Of a stretch of DNA of 64,000 bases, positions 10,790 to 21,599 are shown in pieces. Positions within the stretch are counted from its first letter, which is position 1, and the number at the start of each line of letters is the position of its first letter. The notes beneath the pieces are model-generated. The model did not search any database, was not told where the DNA came from, and worked only from the letters and a program-made list of their open reading frames with translations. The position numbers were made by a program, and so were the translations under genes. The stretch is from Euborellia annulipes. Lineage: Eukaryota; Arthropoda; Insecta; Dermaptera; Anisolabididae. The stretch spans positions 1 to 64,000 of the forward strand of contig JAKCPI010002538.1 of the NCBI GenBank assembly GCA_023213315.1, written 5' to 3'.

Positions 10790-10862
10790 AACCCCCCCCC
10801 ACCCCGAGATTTGAAAAAAATACTTTTTAAAAAAAAAAATTCATTTTTAATGTAAAAGGTAC
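10790..10862 (+). mobile_element. hAT-like MITE fragment
   Basis: C-run followed by CGAGATTTGAAAAAAATACT and the AT-rich core matches the beginning of the 4337-4545 MITE. The remainder is absent. Confidence 0.5.
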
Positions 10863-11052
10863 AAGAATGTCGCTCCCCCCTCCCCCCGAAGAAAAAAAAT
10901 AAAAAAAAAAATTTGTAGAATTCCAAAAAATTTAAAATTTAAATACATTTTATTATGTAAAAATCGAATTTTTACATTTTTTTATAACTTTGGACAACCT
11001 TAATATAATTTTTCAGATCCCTGAATTAAAAAAATATATATTCACGATTTAT

Positions 11053-11300
11053 TCTATAATTCTTCAAATTTCCAAAAATCATTCTTTCTTGATTTTTAAC
11101 GAAATTAAGATTAAAATAGTTATCAAAGGCACGTTTCAGCGTTATTAATTTACTCAAGAAAAGCTCTAACTTCTAATGCATTTATCATAAGATTTTCTTA
11201 TATTTTTACTTGACTTTGATAACTATTTTTGTTCATAATTTCGTTAAAAATTAATAGATTTTCAAGAATGATGATTTTTGGAAAACTAAAGAACTACAGA
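11053..11300. repeat. Short foldback repeat
   Basis: Left arm CCAAAAATCATTCTTTCTTG, TTTTTAACGAAATTAAGA and ATAGTTATCAAAG is mirrored on the right by CTTTGATAACTATTTTTG, TTTCGTTAAAAATTAA and AAGAATGATGATTTTTGG. Arms are about 85 bp. A related single arm occurs at about 4700-4795. Confidence 0.65.
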
Positions 11301-11329
11301 ATATCGTAATTACACGAATTTTTAGAAAA

Positions 11330-11672
11330 TCGAAAAAAAAAAAACTGAAAAAGTACATCAGTAAAGTACTAAAATTTTTTGGCCGATTTTGTTCAAAAGA
11401 TTCGTGTCACGTCCCATCGGGGTGCCTAACTTAAATATAAAATTTCAACCTCTTAGCTCTTTTTGATTTTGACATATTTTGTTCACAGACACACACAAAA
11501 ACGCACAGACAGACCATGTCACGAAAACCACTTTTTTGGATTCAGGGGACCTCAAAACGTGTGTATCCATCAAAATCTCGACATCGAATTTTTGACATGA
11601 TTCCAATACATTCTCTCTCTCTCTCTATATTAACATATATAGAGGTAAGAGAAAGTAAAAAGGCGCAGCTAT
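11330..11672 (-). repeat. RepA copy (partial)
   Basis: Contains the minus-orientation landmarks AAAAAGTACATCAGTAAAGT, ACTTAAATATAAAATTTCAA, CATGTCACGAAAACCAC, ATCAAAATCTCGACATCG and the terminal AT palindrome ending in GGTAAGAGAAAGTAAAA. Confidence 0.85.
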
Positions 11673-11734
11673 TATTATGTTACGACATAACCGCCCTGCT
11701 TAAAAGATACATGAGTTAGAAGTTACATTTTACT

Positions 11735-12247
11735 TTCTCTTAGCCTATATATGAAATATATAGAGAGAGAAAGTATTGCGATCATGTCAAAAATTCGATG
11801 TCGAGATTTTGATGGATATACATGTTTTGAGGTCCCCTGAGTCCAAAAAAGTGGGTCCCGCAAATTGGTCTGTGTGTGTGTGTGGGGGGGGGGTGTGGGG
11901 TGTGTGTGTGTGTGTGTGTCTGTGTGTGTGTGTGGACAGATTTTTAGCATGAAGGAATTGAGCTACCGGATTGAAATTTTATATTTAACTAAGGTACCTT
12001 TGAAGAATCTCAAAATAAGCTTTTGAACAAAATCGGCCAAAAAGTACTAGTACTTTACTGATGTACTTTTTCAGTTTTTTTCGATTTTCTCAAAATTCCC
12101 TCCAAGGATTTTTTTTTTAAATTCATAAATCAACTATTTTTTAGATGCTCTTTAAAATGTATATTCTCATTTTGCCGTTGAAATCTTCTGAAGACCACTT
12201 TACTCTTGTTCTTCATAGGAAAGATAGAAATGGTTGCCATGGTAACG
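11735..12247 (+). repeat. RepA copy, head-to-head with previous copy
   Basis: Plus-orientation copy starting TTACTTTCTCTTAGCC and running to ATGGTTGCCATGGTAACGG. It lies about 60 bp from the minus-orientation copy at 11330-11672, so the pair forms a long interrupted inverted repeat. The internal microsatellite is expanded: (TG)n with a G-run at 11868-11932. Confidence 0.85.
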
Positions 12248-12306
12248 GAATTTAAATCTTTTCTTTTTTATTAGATTAAAAATCAATTATTATTTAAATT
12301 CCCATT

Positions 12307-12451
12307 TTTTACTTTCTCTTACCTATGTATATATGTAATATATATATAGAGAGAAAGTATTGGATTCATGTCAAAAATTCGATGTCGAGATTTTGATGGA
12401 TCTTCACGTTTTGAGGTCCCCTGAATCCAAAAAAGTGGTTTTCGCGACATG

Positions 12452-12496
<45 letters not shown>

Positions 12497-12994
12497 TGTG
12501 AACAAAATATCTCAAGAACGAAAAGAGCTAGGAGGTTGAAATTTTATATTTAAGTTAGGCACCCCCATGGGACGTGACACGAAGCTTTTGAACAAAATCG
12601 ACCAAAAAGTACTAGTACTTTACTGATGCACTTTTTCAGTTTTTTTCGATTTTCTCAAAATTTACTCCAACAATTTTTTTTAAATTCATATATCAACTAT
12701 TTTTTAGTTGCTCTTTAAAATGTATATTCTCATTTTGTGATTGAAATCTTCTGAAGACCACTTTACTCTTGTTCTCCATAGAAAAGATAGGAGAAATTGT
12801 TGCCATGGTAACAAAATATAAACATTTTGCCATACTTATAAATTTTACATCTTGAAAATCGAATGTACCTTACTGTCGGAAACTAAATAGATGTCGACAC
12901 AAAAATCTGGTGTGACAAGCACAGTGCACAACTTTCGATTACCGAAGGTAAGAGAAAGTTGTGTGCTGTGCGCCAGTCACACCAGATTTTTTTA
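12307..12994 (+). repeat. RepA copy, full length
   Basis: Second near-complete copy, about 688 bp, in tandem with the copy at 11735. It runs from the TTTACTTTCTCTTACC palindrome through a (TG)n stretch at 12452-12496 to the terminal hairpin CTGGTGTGAC..GTCACACCAG. It aligns in order with 40264-40955. Confidence 0.9.
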
Positions 12995-13344
12995 ATTTTA
13001 TTTCTGTCTTTAATTGTTCCGAGAAATCACATCTCTCACTCTCTCTCTCTCTCTCTCTCACTTGCAAACATTATCGTCTGTCTCTCCGCCTTCTCTCATA
13101 GGCCTAATGTTAATTTCCTATAGGGATTTGTATGTTAATTTCGATTCAAAAGGGGGTCAGGGGGTCCCCCTTTGGAACTTTTTACGAATTTAAAATTTTT
13201 TTTTCCAATTCTTATGAAATTTTGTATTTATTTACGATTCTATATTGTGTATAAAATGTCCAAATATGAGATTAAAATTTTTGAAAAATAACCATAGTTT
13301 ATTTCAAGCAGTCAACATTTAAAATGCAAGTTTGAAACTAAGGT

Positions 13345-13472
13345 GCTAAGAGCAACTAAATATATCTCGACACAAAAAATCTGGTGTGACCAGCACGGTG
13401 CACAACTTTCTCTTACCGAAGGGTAAGAGAAAGTTGTGTGCTGTGCGCCAGTCACACCAGATTTTTATTATT
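13345..13472. repeat. RepA terminal hairpin, solo
   Basis: Only the distal end of RepA: CTCGACACAAAAAATCTGG, then inverted arms around ACAACTTTCTCTTACC / GGTAAGAGAAAGTTGT, closing with CAGTCACACCAGATTTT. A similar solo hairpin is at 50640-50725. Confidence 0.85.
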
Positions 13473-13899
13473 TCTATCATTACCATCGTGCAATAAGGGG
13501 ATGGATTATCCTTTACTTTCGTTATTCGAAAATTTCAGCAAAAATATAAAACGGCTGCTCACTAGCAAAGTTTTGTTTATTTTATTTTTAAATTTCTTTC
13601 TTGTTATAAATTACCTGAATGATTGCTAACTTTTTAGTCGATAGATAATTTTAAAATAATAAATAAATAAATAAATAATTTTAAATTATAATTCAATGAC
13701 CTCTTTCTTAAGAAATAAAGAAATTGCTTTGATCATCATTTCGAAGTCCAACATTCAATTCACCTCAATTTACTGGATAATTTAGCTCGTAGGATTAACG
13801 TAACCTACTATATAATATACTGGTATATCTAAAGAATTTAGAGGATGTTTACTTGCTGTTGTTATTGTTATTTATTTTATTTAAAGCCTATATCTGAGG

Positions 13900-14150
13900 G
13901 GCGGGGGATGTCACACCAGATTACCCCCCCCCACCGGTAATCTTGAGTGACTGGTCGCAGAGCACACAATTTTTTCTTAATTTTCATTATTTAAAGGCGC
14001 ATTCTGTCCTACTTGTTTACCAGAATATATTTACAAATTAAATTCTTAAGTATTAATTTTTAAAATTTTACATTAATTAATTAATATTTTTTTTTAATCT
14101 CGGGGGGCGGGGAGTTATCCCATGTACCCCCCCCCTTGTATCCGCCCTTG
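13900..14150. mobile_element. hAT-like MITE, 8-bp TSD
   Basis: Exact 8-bp duplication ATCTGAGG at 13892-13899 and 14151-14158. The right end is TATCCGCCCTTG. The left end has lost some bases relative to the CAAGGGCGGAT seen in the 57721 copy. The internal order (ACTGGTCGCAGAGCACAC, GGCGCATTCTG, AT core, CTCGGGG) is the reverse complement of the 24745 copy. Confidence 0.88.
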
Positions 14151-14269
14151 ATCTGAGGCTATTTAAACCCCGTCACTTTTTATAAATTTTTTCTCTCGGT
14201 TGTCTAAACCTCAGATCGTGAAACCAAACAATAAAAAGGCATTTTATAATATTACTTTTTCTTACCCTA

Positions 14270-14455
14270 TAAGCCCTATATGGAATACGAGTATATAGAC
14301 AGAGCCAGCTGAGAGGGGTCCAAGGGGGGCGAAGCTCCCCTAGTCTGGCAGACGTGAAGCTTCTCATAAGAAAGAAAAGGCGAGGGTCCGCCGCAGCTAG
14401 CGAGAGGGTCCAGGGGGACGAAGCCCGCCGAAGGCGGGCGGCGCGGCTACTTCTT
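14270..14455. repeat. GC-rich repeat with GCCCGCCGAAGGCGGGC hairpin
   Basis: Contains GAGAGGGTCCAGGGGGACG and a strong GCCCGCC GAA GGCGGGC hairpin. Related wording (GCTCGCCGAAGGCGAGC followed by AAGGGGGTCCAGGGGG) appears twice at 41240-41284 and 41527-41558. The element boundaries are not visible. Confidence 0.5.
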
Positions 14456-15950
14456 ATTTTATTGAAGTTTAAATGGTGTTTTTGGTATTTATAAATTTGG
14501 GGTTGTAAAAAATTTTTAAAAATAAAAAGTTAAAATTTTTTTAAAGAAGGGTATACTTAACTAATGAACTGAAGTGTAACTCTAGAAGGCAAGTAAAAAA
14601 TACTATATCTTACGATCTAAGGGAGTCTCTGAATTATATCAAGGAATTTTATTTTAATCGAATTCAAAATAAAATTTTTAATTGAATAAATGGTAAAAAA
14701 ATAAGTTATTTTTTGCACATACTATACAATAAACGATATTCAGAAATAAAATATTATTTATAACTTATTTCTTCTTCATTATCTTTACTTTACTGGTCTA
14801 GAGGTTGAAATTATCAACCAAGAGCACTGATTTTCAAATAAATTAAGAATAATAAATACATAATGATTAATATGGATGAATAGTACTGTATAATAATACA
14901 GCTATGATACAATTATTTTAAAATTTTCATTAAATAGAATTACTTTATAATGAATAAAAATGATTTTTTATAGTTACATAAAATTTTTTCTATGATAAAA
15001 ATTTCTCCACTTGTTGGATAGATCATTCACCTAATTCTATCTGAATACTTTTGACCTTGACCAAATCAATAAGATTTCATCCTCTCCTTCTCTTTTCGAT
15101 ATTATTTTATTACTTTTCTATAAACAAAATCATTAATTGTAGATAATTAACATTTCAATTAATTATAGAAAAAAAAAATCAGCTGATAAATAAATACAAA
15201 TAAATAATTTCTTTTTATTCTTAAATGATATAAATTATTACATCAACCAAAGAAAAATAATTTTCCTTTTTTTATAAAATGAATTATCTTTTAAAGTTTG
15301 TCATTTTTCATCTAATGCATAATTTGCATAAGGAATGAATTAAATACTTTTGATATGGGTAGTAGTAGTTTATGTATACATAAGCAAAATACAATAGAAT
15401 ATATAATACCTATAAATTTCTTATTATTAGACTACCTACTCCTTATTATAATCACAGTAATTTATTACAAGGGAAAATGAGTTCTGGCTTGAATGCTCTA
15501 ATTAGGCTATATATCAATAATAATTCACTATATTTATGTTACTCAAACCCTAACGAAACGTCGTAATATTTTTTAAATCAATATTTCTCACCTGGTTGCA
15601 CCCGGGAAATGAAATCCCAGCATGGTTGACCACTCAAGTCATCAATAAAAATTAAATTTTAAATTCTTTATTACTATCAAATGTACAGTTTTGTGGCCCA
15701 AATGATTATATCAATTAATTGCCACAACTGGAAAATATTATGGCGTAAAAATTTAAAGAAATTGGACTTAATCATTTTGGTTCTTCATATATTTTTTTAG
15801 TTATAGCACATTATTAAAAAATTTTAATAGGAAGGAATTAACACTACACTGAGTACTATTAAAGATTTCTCCATCGTTTCGAAAGATTTTATATTACATT
15901 AAGTAATGTTCTATTGGCAATGAATTTAATAAAGGGATCGTATAAAAGTT
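14456..15950. other. AT-rich upstream flank of the Maf gene
   Basis: No exon, RNA gene or bounded transposon is seen. 15590-15640 contains TTGCACCCGGGAAATGAAAT, possibly a decayed SINE head. This is the longest repeat-poor stretch in the left half of the window, next to the only secure gene. Confidence 0.5.
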
Positions 15951-16077
15951 CATAAGGGTCGTTTACATTTAATTACCTTTTTGAAGAGGTGCTGTGAAGG
16001 GGTGGGCGCGTGATTGAAATATTAAAAAACCGGACAAACCAAAATAGAAACTTAAGGGGAGGGATGCGCGAGGTAAC

Positions 16078-16130
16078 GATTGGCCGGGATTGGCCGGTGG
16101 GCGGGGCCTCGTTTAGCTTTGTGCCCAATC
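16078..16130 (+). promoter_or_regulatory. Proximal promoter of the Maf gene
   Basis: Two inverted CCAAT boxes (ATTGG at 16079-16083 and 16089-16093, both in a GATTGGCCGG context), a GC box GGGCGGGGC at 16099-16107 and a forward CCAAT at 16125-16129 lie 200-250 bp upstream of the start codon. The whole 15960-16330 interval is strongly GC-enriched compared with its flanks. No convincing TATA box is placed, so a GC-rich, TATA-less promoter is the likeliest reading. Confidence 0.65.
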
Positions 16131-16330
16131 GATTCATTCGGTAGGCGGAGCAAAGACTTGTGGTGGGGTTAGGGTTTAAGGGCATGCATGGCCGTCGGCG
16201 CAGGCCTCATAAAACGGCGCGTTCTCGCCCCGATCGGTTGTGTCTGTCTGTGCTTCTGTGATGTTTTATTCTTATGTTCATGTTGTTGGTGTTGCTTTGT
16301 GGTGACTGTTCTTAGGCAAGCGACGTCAAA

Positions 16331-17191
16331 ATGGAAACGGATAATAACAACCTCGCTGAGGAGTATGTCCAGGAGTTCGTGCTTGATCACCTGGAGGACG
16401 CGGCGATTAAACGCGAGAATGGAATGGGTTGTCGAGGTCGTCTCCCCCCGTTCCAACCACCACCTCAACATCTGCTCACGCCACCTGGTTCAGATGAGCA
16501 GCACCATCCCAGTATCTACCCGATGGAGCCGGTGGGTATGGAACCCCGTTCGTTACTCACTTTGGTACCTCATCCGAGTACCCCGCCAACACCACCTGGA
16601 AGTACTTCACCCGCCACGCCCGGTTATCAAGCACCTGCGATAGTCGAAGACATCGGATGGTATCCCGGCCAAGGATTACGTGAACCTCTAGACTTAAGGC
16701 CTCATTGCACGCCTGATTTACCACCAAATCAGGATTGGGGGCATACCTCAGTAATTACAAGTTCCGGTTGTCGTAAAATGAACGATTACCTCGAGGATGA
16801 GCCTCCATCACCTCGGGGTAATATCTCCCTACGACCTATGAGCGTGAGTCATCCAGGACCGAGTCCCGGTGGATTATCATATAGCGGTGAGGATATCCTC
16901 AACGATGATACCTTAATGACACTCTCAGTTCGCGAACTTAACAAACGCCTGCACGGTTTCCCAAGAGAAGAAATTGTCCGATTGAAACAAAAACGACGCA
17001 CGTTAAAAAATCGAGGTTACGCACAAAATTGTCGAAGTAAACGTCTTCAACAACGACACGAATTAGAGGTAACAAATCGACATCTTGTCCATCAATTGGA
17101 ACAATTACAAATCGAGAAAACACGTGCAATTCAAGAGAGGAATTATTACAAAGAAAAATTGGAGCAATTGTTTCCGGATATGTTTCCTTGA
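16331..17191 (+). CDS. tj: Large Maf bZIP transcription factor
   Basis: A nuclear DNA-binding regulator of 286 residues encoded without introns, as is usual for large Mafs. Residues 8-22 ([15 protein letters not shown]) match the conserved N-terminal activation block. Residues 35-190 are Pro/Ser/Thr-rich with acidic patches. The extended homology region is about 191-220 ([27 protein letters not shown]). The basic region is 221-241 and carries the Maf signature [16 protein letters not shown], with the family-specific Tyr at 230. A leucine zipper follows to about 280, and the protein ends EQLFPDMFP. Large Mafs bind MARE sites as homo- or heterodimers. The start is set by the conserved N-terminus and by AAAATGG context. 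The length is within the usual large-Maf range. Insects generally have one such gene, traffic jam, known in Drosophila for gonadal somatic cells and neurons. The symbol is by that orthology and not proven here. No small-Maf alternative is possible, because an activation domain is present. Confidence 0.95.
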   Translation: METDNNNLAEEYVQEFVLDHLEDAAIKRENGMGCRGRLPPFQPPPQHLLTPPGSDEQHHPSIYPMEPVGMEPRSLLTLVPHPSTPPTPPGSTSPATPGYQAPAIVEDIGWYPGQGLREPLDLRPHCTPDLPPNQDWGHTSVITSSGCRKMNDYLEDEPPSPRGNISLRPMSVSHPGPSPGGLSYSGEDILNDDTLMTLSVRELNKRLHGFPREEIVRLKQKRRTLKNRGYAQNCRSKRLQQRHELEVTNRHLVHQLEQLQIEKTRAIQERNYYKEKLEQLFPDMFP

Positions 17192-17270
17192 CGGGGCGCC
17201 TGGGGGAAGCAACCGGCACCGCCAGCACCCCCTTAGCAAAAAAAAAAACAAACAAACTGTGGTGAATTAA

Positions 17271-17315
17271 AATAAAGGACACCCTGTGTGCCAAAATCCC
17301 CACAAAAAAAATAAA
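17271..17315 (+). terminator. Proximal polyadenylation signals of the Maf gene
   Basis: AATAAA occurs at 17271-17276 and 17310-17315, 80-125 bp after the stop codon. Further AATAAA words at about 17436 and 17474 allow longer 3' UTRs. Which one is used cannot be decided from sequence. Confidence 0.5.
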
Positions 17316-18655
17316 CACTCTCCCCTCCTCATAACCCCAGAAGACAATATTTTTATATAGCGTGCAGAAATGACTCCCACGCAACCTTCCATCAAGTATA
17401 CTATTAATAATTAATATATATTATATATATATAAAAATAAATATTTGTGTAATTATTATAATTTTAATTAATAATAAAATAAGACTTGATTTTGAACATT
17501 ATTTTTATTTTGGGACCAGACTGCTAATTTATAAGTTTAAGACGACAACCACGTACAAATATTATTTTAACGGTGTCTAATTACTATGTTTTTAAAAATG
17601 GTGCTCCTTAAAAAAAAAAACTATTTTCCGTTTTTATTTTTATATTATTGTGCATGAAATAAATAAGAACATTTAATAAAAAAAATGTATCTTATAGTCT
17701 GTATTAAAACAAAAACAAAAAAAACAAACAAAAAAAAATTAGAGTAGGATTGTAATTATTATTATCATCATATTATTATGGTTATGAATATTATTCTTTA
17801 CAAAAAAAAAAAAGACAAACTCTTAGTTTGTGATTTGTCGAATGCTTAAAAGTAATTAGCATGAGATATCCATCATCAAAAGATCTATTAAAAAAAAAAG
17901 ATATATAGTCATTTTTTTACGAATTATTTTGTTGTAATTTTTTAATTATATAAAAATATAAATATAAATAAAAAAAATATATATATATATATATATATAT
18001 TTCACTTTCAATATTCATTGCATATTTTTATTTTTTTATATAGCAATATCCTATTGCAAAACATTCCATTGTTATTCTATTGTTATGTTTTAGGACTATA
18101 TATATATTTATCAAAATGTAATAATATAAAAAAAAATTATTATTTCATATTCATAACTTTTATTATTATTATTATTCATCCTTTATATTTATAAATATAT
18201 AAAATTTTAGAAAATTCTAAAATTTCATTTATAAAGACAAAAAAAAAAATAAAGTATTTTTTAATTATAATTTGTACGTTTATTTGTGTTATTTTTTTTT
18301 TAATCAGTTTATTTTTTTTTATATAAAAAATTTATTAATATATATATAAGTATGAATTTTTATTTTTACTTTTTCTTTTTTAAATAAAAATATTAAGAAA
18401 AATTTTTCTATTTTTTTATTTTATATTTTTCCTATTGTTACTATTGACTAGCATTTCTAAAATTTTTGTTAAAAAAAGGTGCTCCTGGACAATTGCATTT
18501 TCGGAAATTTTGGCTCTCCTTCATCACAAATTAAAAAATACACAGTAGGCCACGAATTGCAATCAAATTTAAAATTTTTATAAAAATTGTTATTTTTTTA
18601 TTCATTATAAACCATAACTGAGTTAATATATTTATCTGATATAAAATCGTAATTA
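17316..18655 (+). other. Very AT-rich 3' flank
   Basis: Mostly A/T homopolymers and (AT)n (17978-18000). Part may be 3' UTR of the Maf gene. No open frame or mobile element with ends is seen. Confidence 0.5.
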
Positions 18656-18659
18656 TTTT

Positions 18660-18790
18660 TATTTTAAATTTTTTGAAGTCCCGGTTCCAAAGCGAAAAAA
18701 AAAAAATTATTTCAATCTATTGAAGTAAATATAGATGCAGCTTAAATGACCTTAGATGCTGAAAAAAATTTTTTATTCAAAAAATTGAAA
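18660..18790 (+). repeat. SINE-B-like tail remnant
   Basis: GTCCCGGTTCCAAAGCG, then GCTTAAATGACCTTAGATGC and TGAAAAAAATTTTTTATTC follow the order of the SINE-B tail (CCCAGGCGA.., TCTAAATGACC, GATGCCGAAAAAG). It is highly diverged. Confidence 0.4.
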
Positions 18791-19720
18791 CAAAACAAGT
18801 TACTTTTAATAAATTATTAATTTACGGTATTTTTCATGTCACAACTTCCAATAATGACAAGTAAAATACAGTAAATTATAAATTTATTAAAAATTTTATT
18901 CTTTACTCTTATTTAAGACAAATTTACAATCACTGAGTTATGTAATGAGTTTAGTATAAAATTTTCAAATTAAATTCCAATTTTGATTGTAATCTTCATT
19001 GCATATTTCAGGCATTTATATTATAGTGAAGAAGCGCTTTACTAATTTCATTCTTTCCATCTACCAGGTAATTCATTAAAAATTATAATTTCCTGGGTAT
19101 TGTTTTTTCTAATAATCAATTTCTACACTAAAGCTAATTAAAAAAACTTGAATAATTAAAATTTTATTAATTTACGAAATACAACACAAATTTTATTTCA
19201 TGAATTAAAATTTGAAATATGTTTAAATTATCCCCCCCCCCCCCAAAAAAAAAAAAAATTTTAGATATTAATTTTTTTTTTAAATTTCATATTGTTTTGC
19301 TGAACTCGAGAGGTTTTTCTCAGCAAATTCCTATATCAAATAATTTTCTCTCCCACTTAAAAACTCTAAATTTTAATTCATTAGACTACTAAATAAATAA
19401 ATATTAAATTAAATCATCATTCTCAACAATTATGATTCTCTTTTGTAAATTATGATTTTTTTTTATTGACTTTTAGCCATTGGCCACCCAGCCAAAAAAT
19501 ACAGAGAAAACAAAACAAAAGATTACAAACCAAGCTACTAAATAATACAATATAAAAGAGAAAAAAGATAAAAATATTACAAAAAAAAAAATGCATTGAG
19601 ACTACCTCCGTATTTCTCAGCTTAGCCGGCTAAGCTATAGGTTTTTTTTTAAATTAAATCTTTTTATGAAAATTAATATTTAATTAATATTTTTTTTTTT
19701 GAGTTTCTCCATAATTTTTT
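18791..19720. other. AT-rich intergenic sequence
   Basis: A C/A homopolymer junction at 19232-19258 and a block TTTTAGCCATTGGCCACCCA at about 19470, which has a diverged partner at about 24158 (TTTTTTGGCCATTAGC). No gene is supported. Confidence 0.5.
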
Positions 19721-19739
19721 ACATTCTCTTACCCTATAT

Positions 19740-20008
19740 GGACCCTGTTATGCATTAGTGTGTCAAGCGCCAAAAAAATTACAAATTGAGTTAAGCACGG
19801 AATATTGTTTCAAATGCTTTAATTAATAGTATTTTTTTTATGAAATATGTCCTAAAGAAATTTATATTTAATGTTACTTGCACAATTGACAACAAACATT
19901 ATATAATATATATATTATATTATAATCCAATAAAAACAAAAAACTTTAATGTTGATTTTCTCAAAACTCGGTAGCTGGCTCTTGACGCACTATTGCGTAA
20001 CAGGGTCC
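19740..20008. mobile_element. 269-bp TIR element in a RepA palindrome
   Basis: Ends GGACCCTGTTATGCATTAGT and its near complement finishing ACAGGGTCC, with about 28-bp arms that include TGTGTCAAG / CTTGACGCA. It interrupts a RepA terminal palindrome (TCTCTTACCCTATAT left, ATATATGAAATA right). The flanks allow a 4-bp ATAT duplication, but the AT context makes that uncertain. Confidence 0.7.
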
Positions 20009-20639
20009 ATATATGAAATAGATCTATATTTAGAGAGAAAGTATTGTTTAAAAATTTATCAAGTTTACTATTCGATATCCTTTGCCCTCGGGTATGAGGA
20101 AATTACAAAAAAAAAAAAAAAAAAAAAATAGTTTTATTATTTAAGCTTTTTTGCAGATTCCGTATCGATCCGTGTAAAATAAACTTTAATTAATATATAT
20201 AATAATAGATAATAATTTGTTTTAAGACAAGCAATTACGAAAAATTTTGAAATTTCTATCATCCTGAGTTCCTCTATATACAGTATTATGTATTATTTTT
20301 AAATTTTAAAGGATTATTCTCTAAACAGATAAAATCTATAATTAAGTCATTTTTTTTTTAATTGAATTTTTTACTTAATTATAGATTATTAAAAAAAATT
20401 TTTTATTCCCAAATAGCCTCTAAATACATAAACAAGTTTTTGTTATTAAATGAGAGAAAAAATAGCCTACATGATATATTTATTTATTAAATACAATAAT
20501 TTTCCCAGGAGATAAATAACGAATGTTGATCATTAAAAGTTAGGGGCGGATATTTTATACTCTTTAATTTGTTCTTTTTGAAGGGGAAGGGGATTATTAA
20601 ATGAAAAATGTTAATTGGCATAGTTTCATTTGATTCGGT

Positions 20640-20735
20640 TCTAATGACAGACGAATGGGCGGTGCTGAGAGGCTGACAGGGCTCAAAAGGGCGACCTTTT
20701 GACAGATGAAGGGCCACGCGACCCCTGTCAACTCC
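20640..20735. promoter_or_regulatory. TGACAG cluster, candidate enhancer
   Basis: Three TGACAG (20645, 20674, 20700) and one CTGTCA (20725) lie within 86 bp of GC-balanced sequence surrounded by AT-rich DNA. TGACAG is the core bound by Meis/Homothorax-type TALE homeoproteins. The island is about 3.5 kb downstream of the Maf coding region. No coding potential is convincing on either strand. Confidence 0.35.
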
Positions 20736-21404
20736 GCCTCTACACCCACACCCATAGCTCTATTATTGTTATTAATCATGGCAATCCGACATTTATACGG
20801 TTAATGAACGGGCTCCATCTTTAAAAAGTCATCTCGCTAAACTCTCTCATTTATTTTGTAACTCTTCTCAGTGAGATAAAATTACTCTATTTTCGTTAAA
20901 AAATAAATCAAATTAACTTCTTTTGAAATTCTTTAAATAACTCTCTTTTGGATATAAAATACCTACATAGTAGAAAATACAGAACTTGAAGAGTTACCCG
21001 AGCTAAGGCATGCAAGCTTACGCCTAATTTTTTCCATTCTTTAATTATTATATAAATCCACTGTTCTAGGAGAATTCAGGGTATACTCTCTTGTTGATAA
21101 GGGGCCGTCCACATATTACGTGAAGCGTTAGGGGGTGGTAGGGGTCTGGACAAAACGTTACCATTTGGTGACATATTTATTTACGGTATATAACAAATTA
21201 ATAAAAAATTCAATACAATGAATTTTTAATTGATTGTATAATACAACTGGCATATAGAGTCGAAAGAGAGGGGGGGTAGTTCTATGTTGTGACAGAATAT
21301 TTGTAGAGAAATTTGTTTGTATATGACTAACTGTGACAGGGCTAGAATATCGTGAAAAAAGGCGTGACGTAATATTTTTTTTATCAGTATAAACATAATA
21401 TTTC

Positions 21405-21575
21405 CCTCGGGCCTTGGTGTAGTGGTTAGCGTACTGGCTATTTGTTCCAAGGGTCGCGGGTTCGCATCCCGTCCCAGGCGACAAAATTTATTTAAATTGT
21501 TTTGGCTACCAATCAAATTAAATAACGGGGTCTAAATGACCGAAAAAGTCTCTGAAACGAATTAAAAATAAAATA
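21405..21575 (+). mobile_element. SINE-B-type copy
   Basis: tRNA-like head with A box TGGTGTAGTGGTTAGCG and B box GGGTTCGCATCCC, then CCCAGGCGACAAAATTTATT and AACGGGGTCTAAATGACC..GAAAAAGTCTC with an A-rich end. The head is the best-preserved tRNA resemblance of this family. The acceptor stem does not close properly, so it is not a tRNA gene. Confidence 0.78.
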
Positions 21576-21599
21576 AACAATCTTTAAATTTCAATAATC

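Noticed and set aside
16188..16643. 151-codon frame MAVGAGLIKRRVL.. as a protein
   Set aside because: It overlaps the Maf coding region in another frame and mirrors its GC-rich codons. Kept only as a possible upstream ORF.
16938..17384. 148-codon minus frame opposite the Maf bZIP
   Set aside because: Antisense shadow of a well-conserved coding region; hydrophobic by codon complement, no motif.
21410..21482. tRNA gene at the SINE-B head
   Set aside because: A and B boxes are fine but acceptor and anticodon arms do not close, and the SINE-B tail follows.
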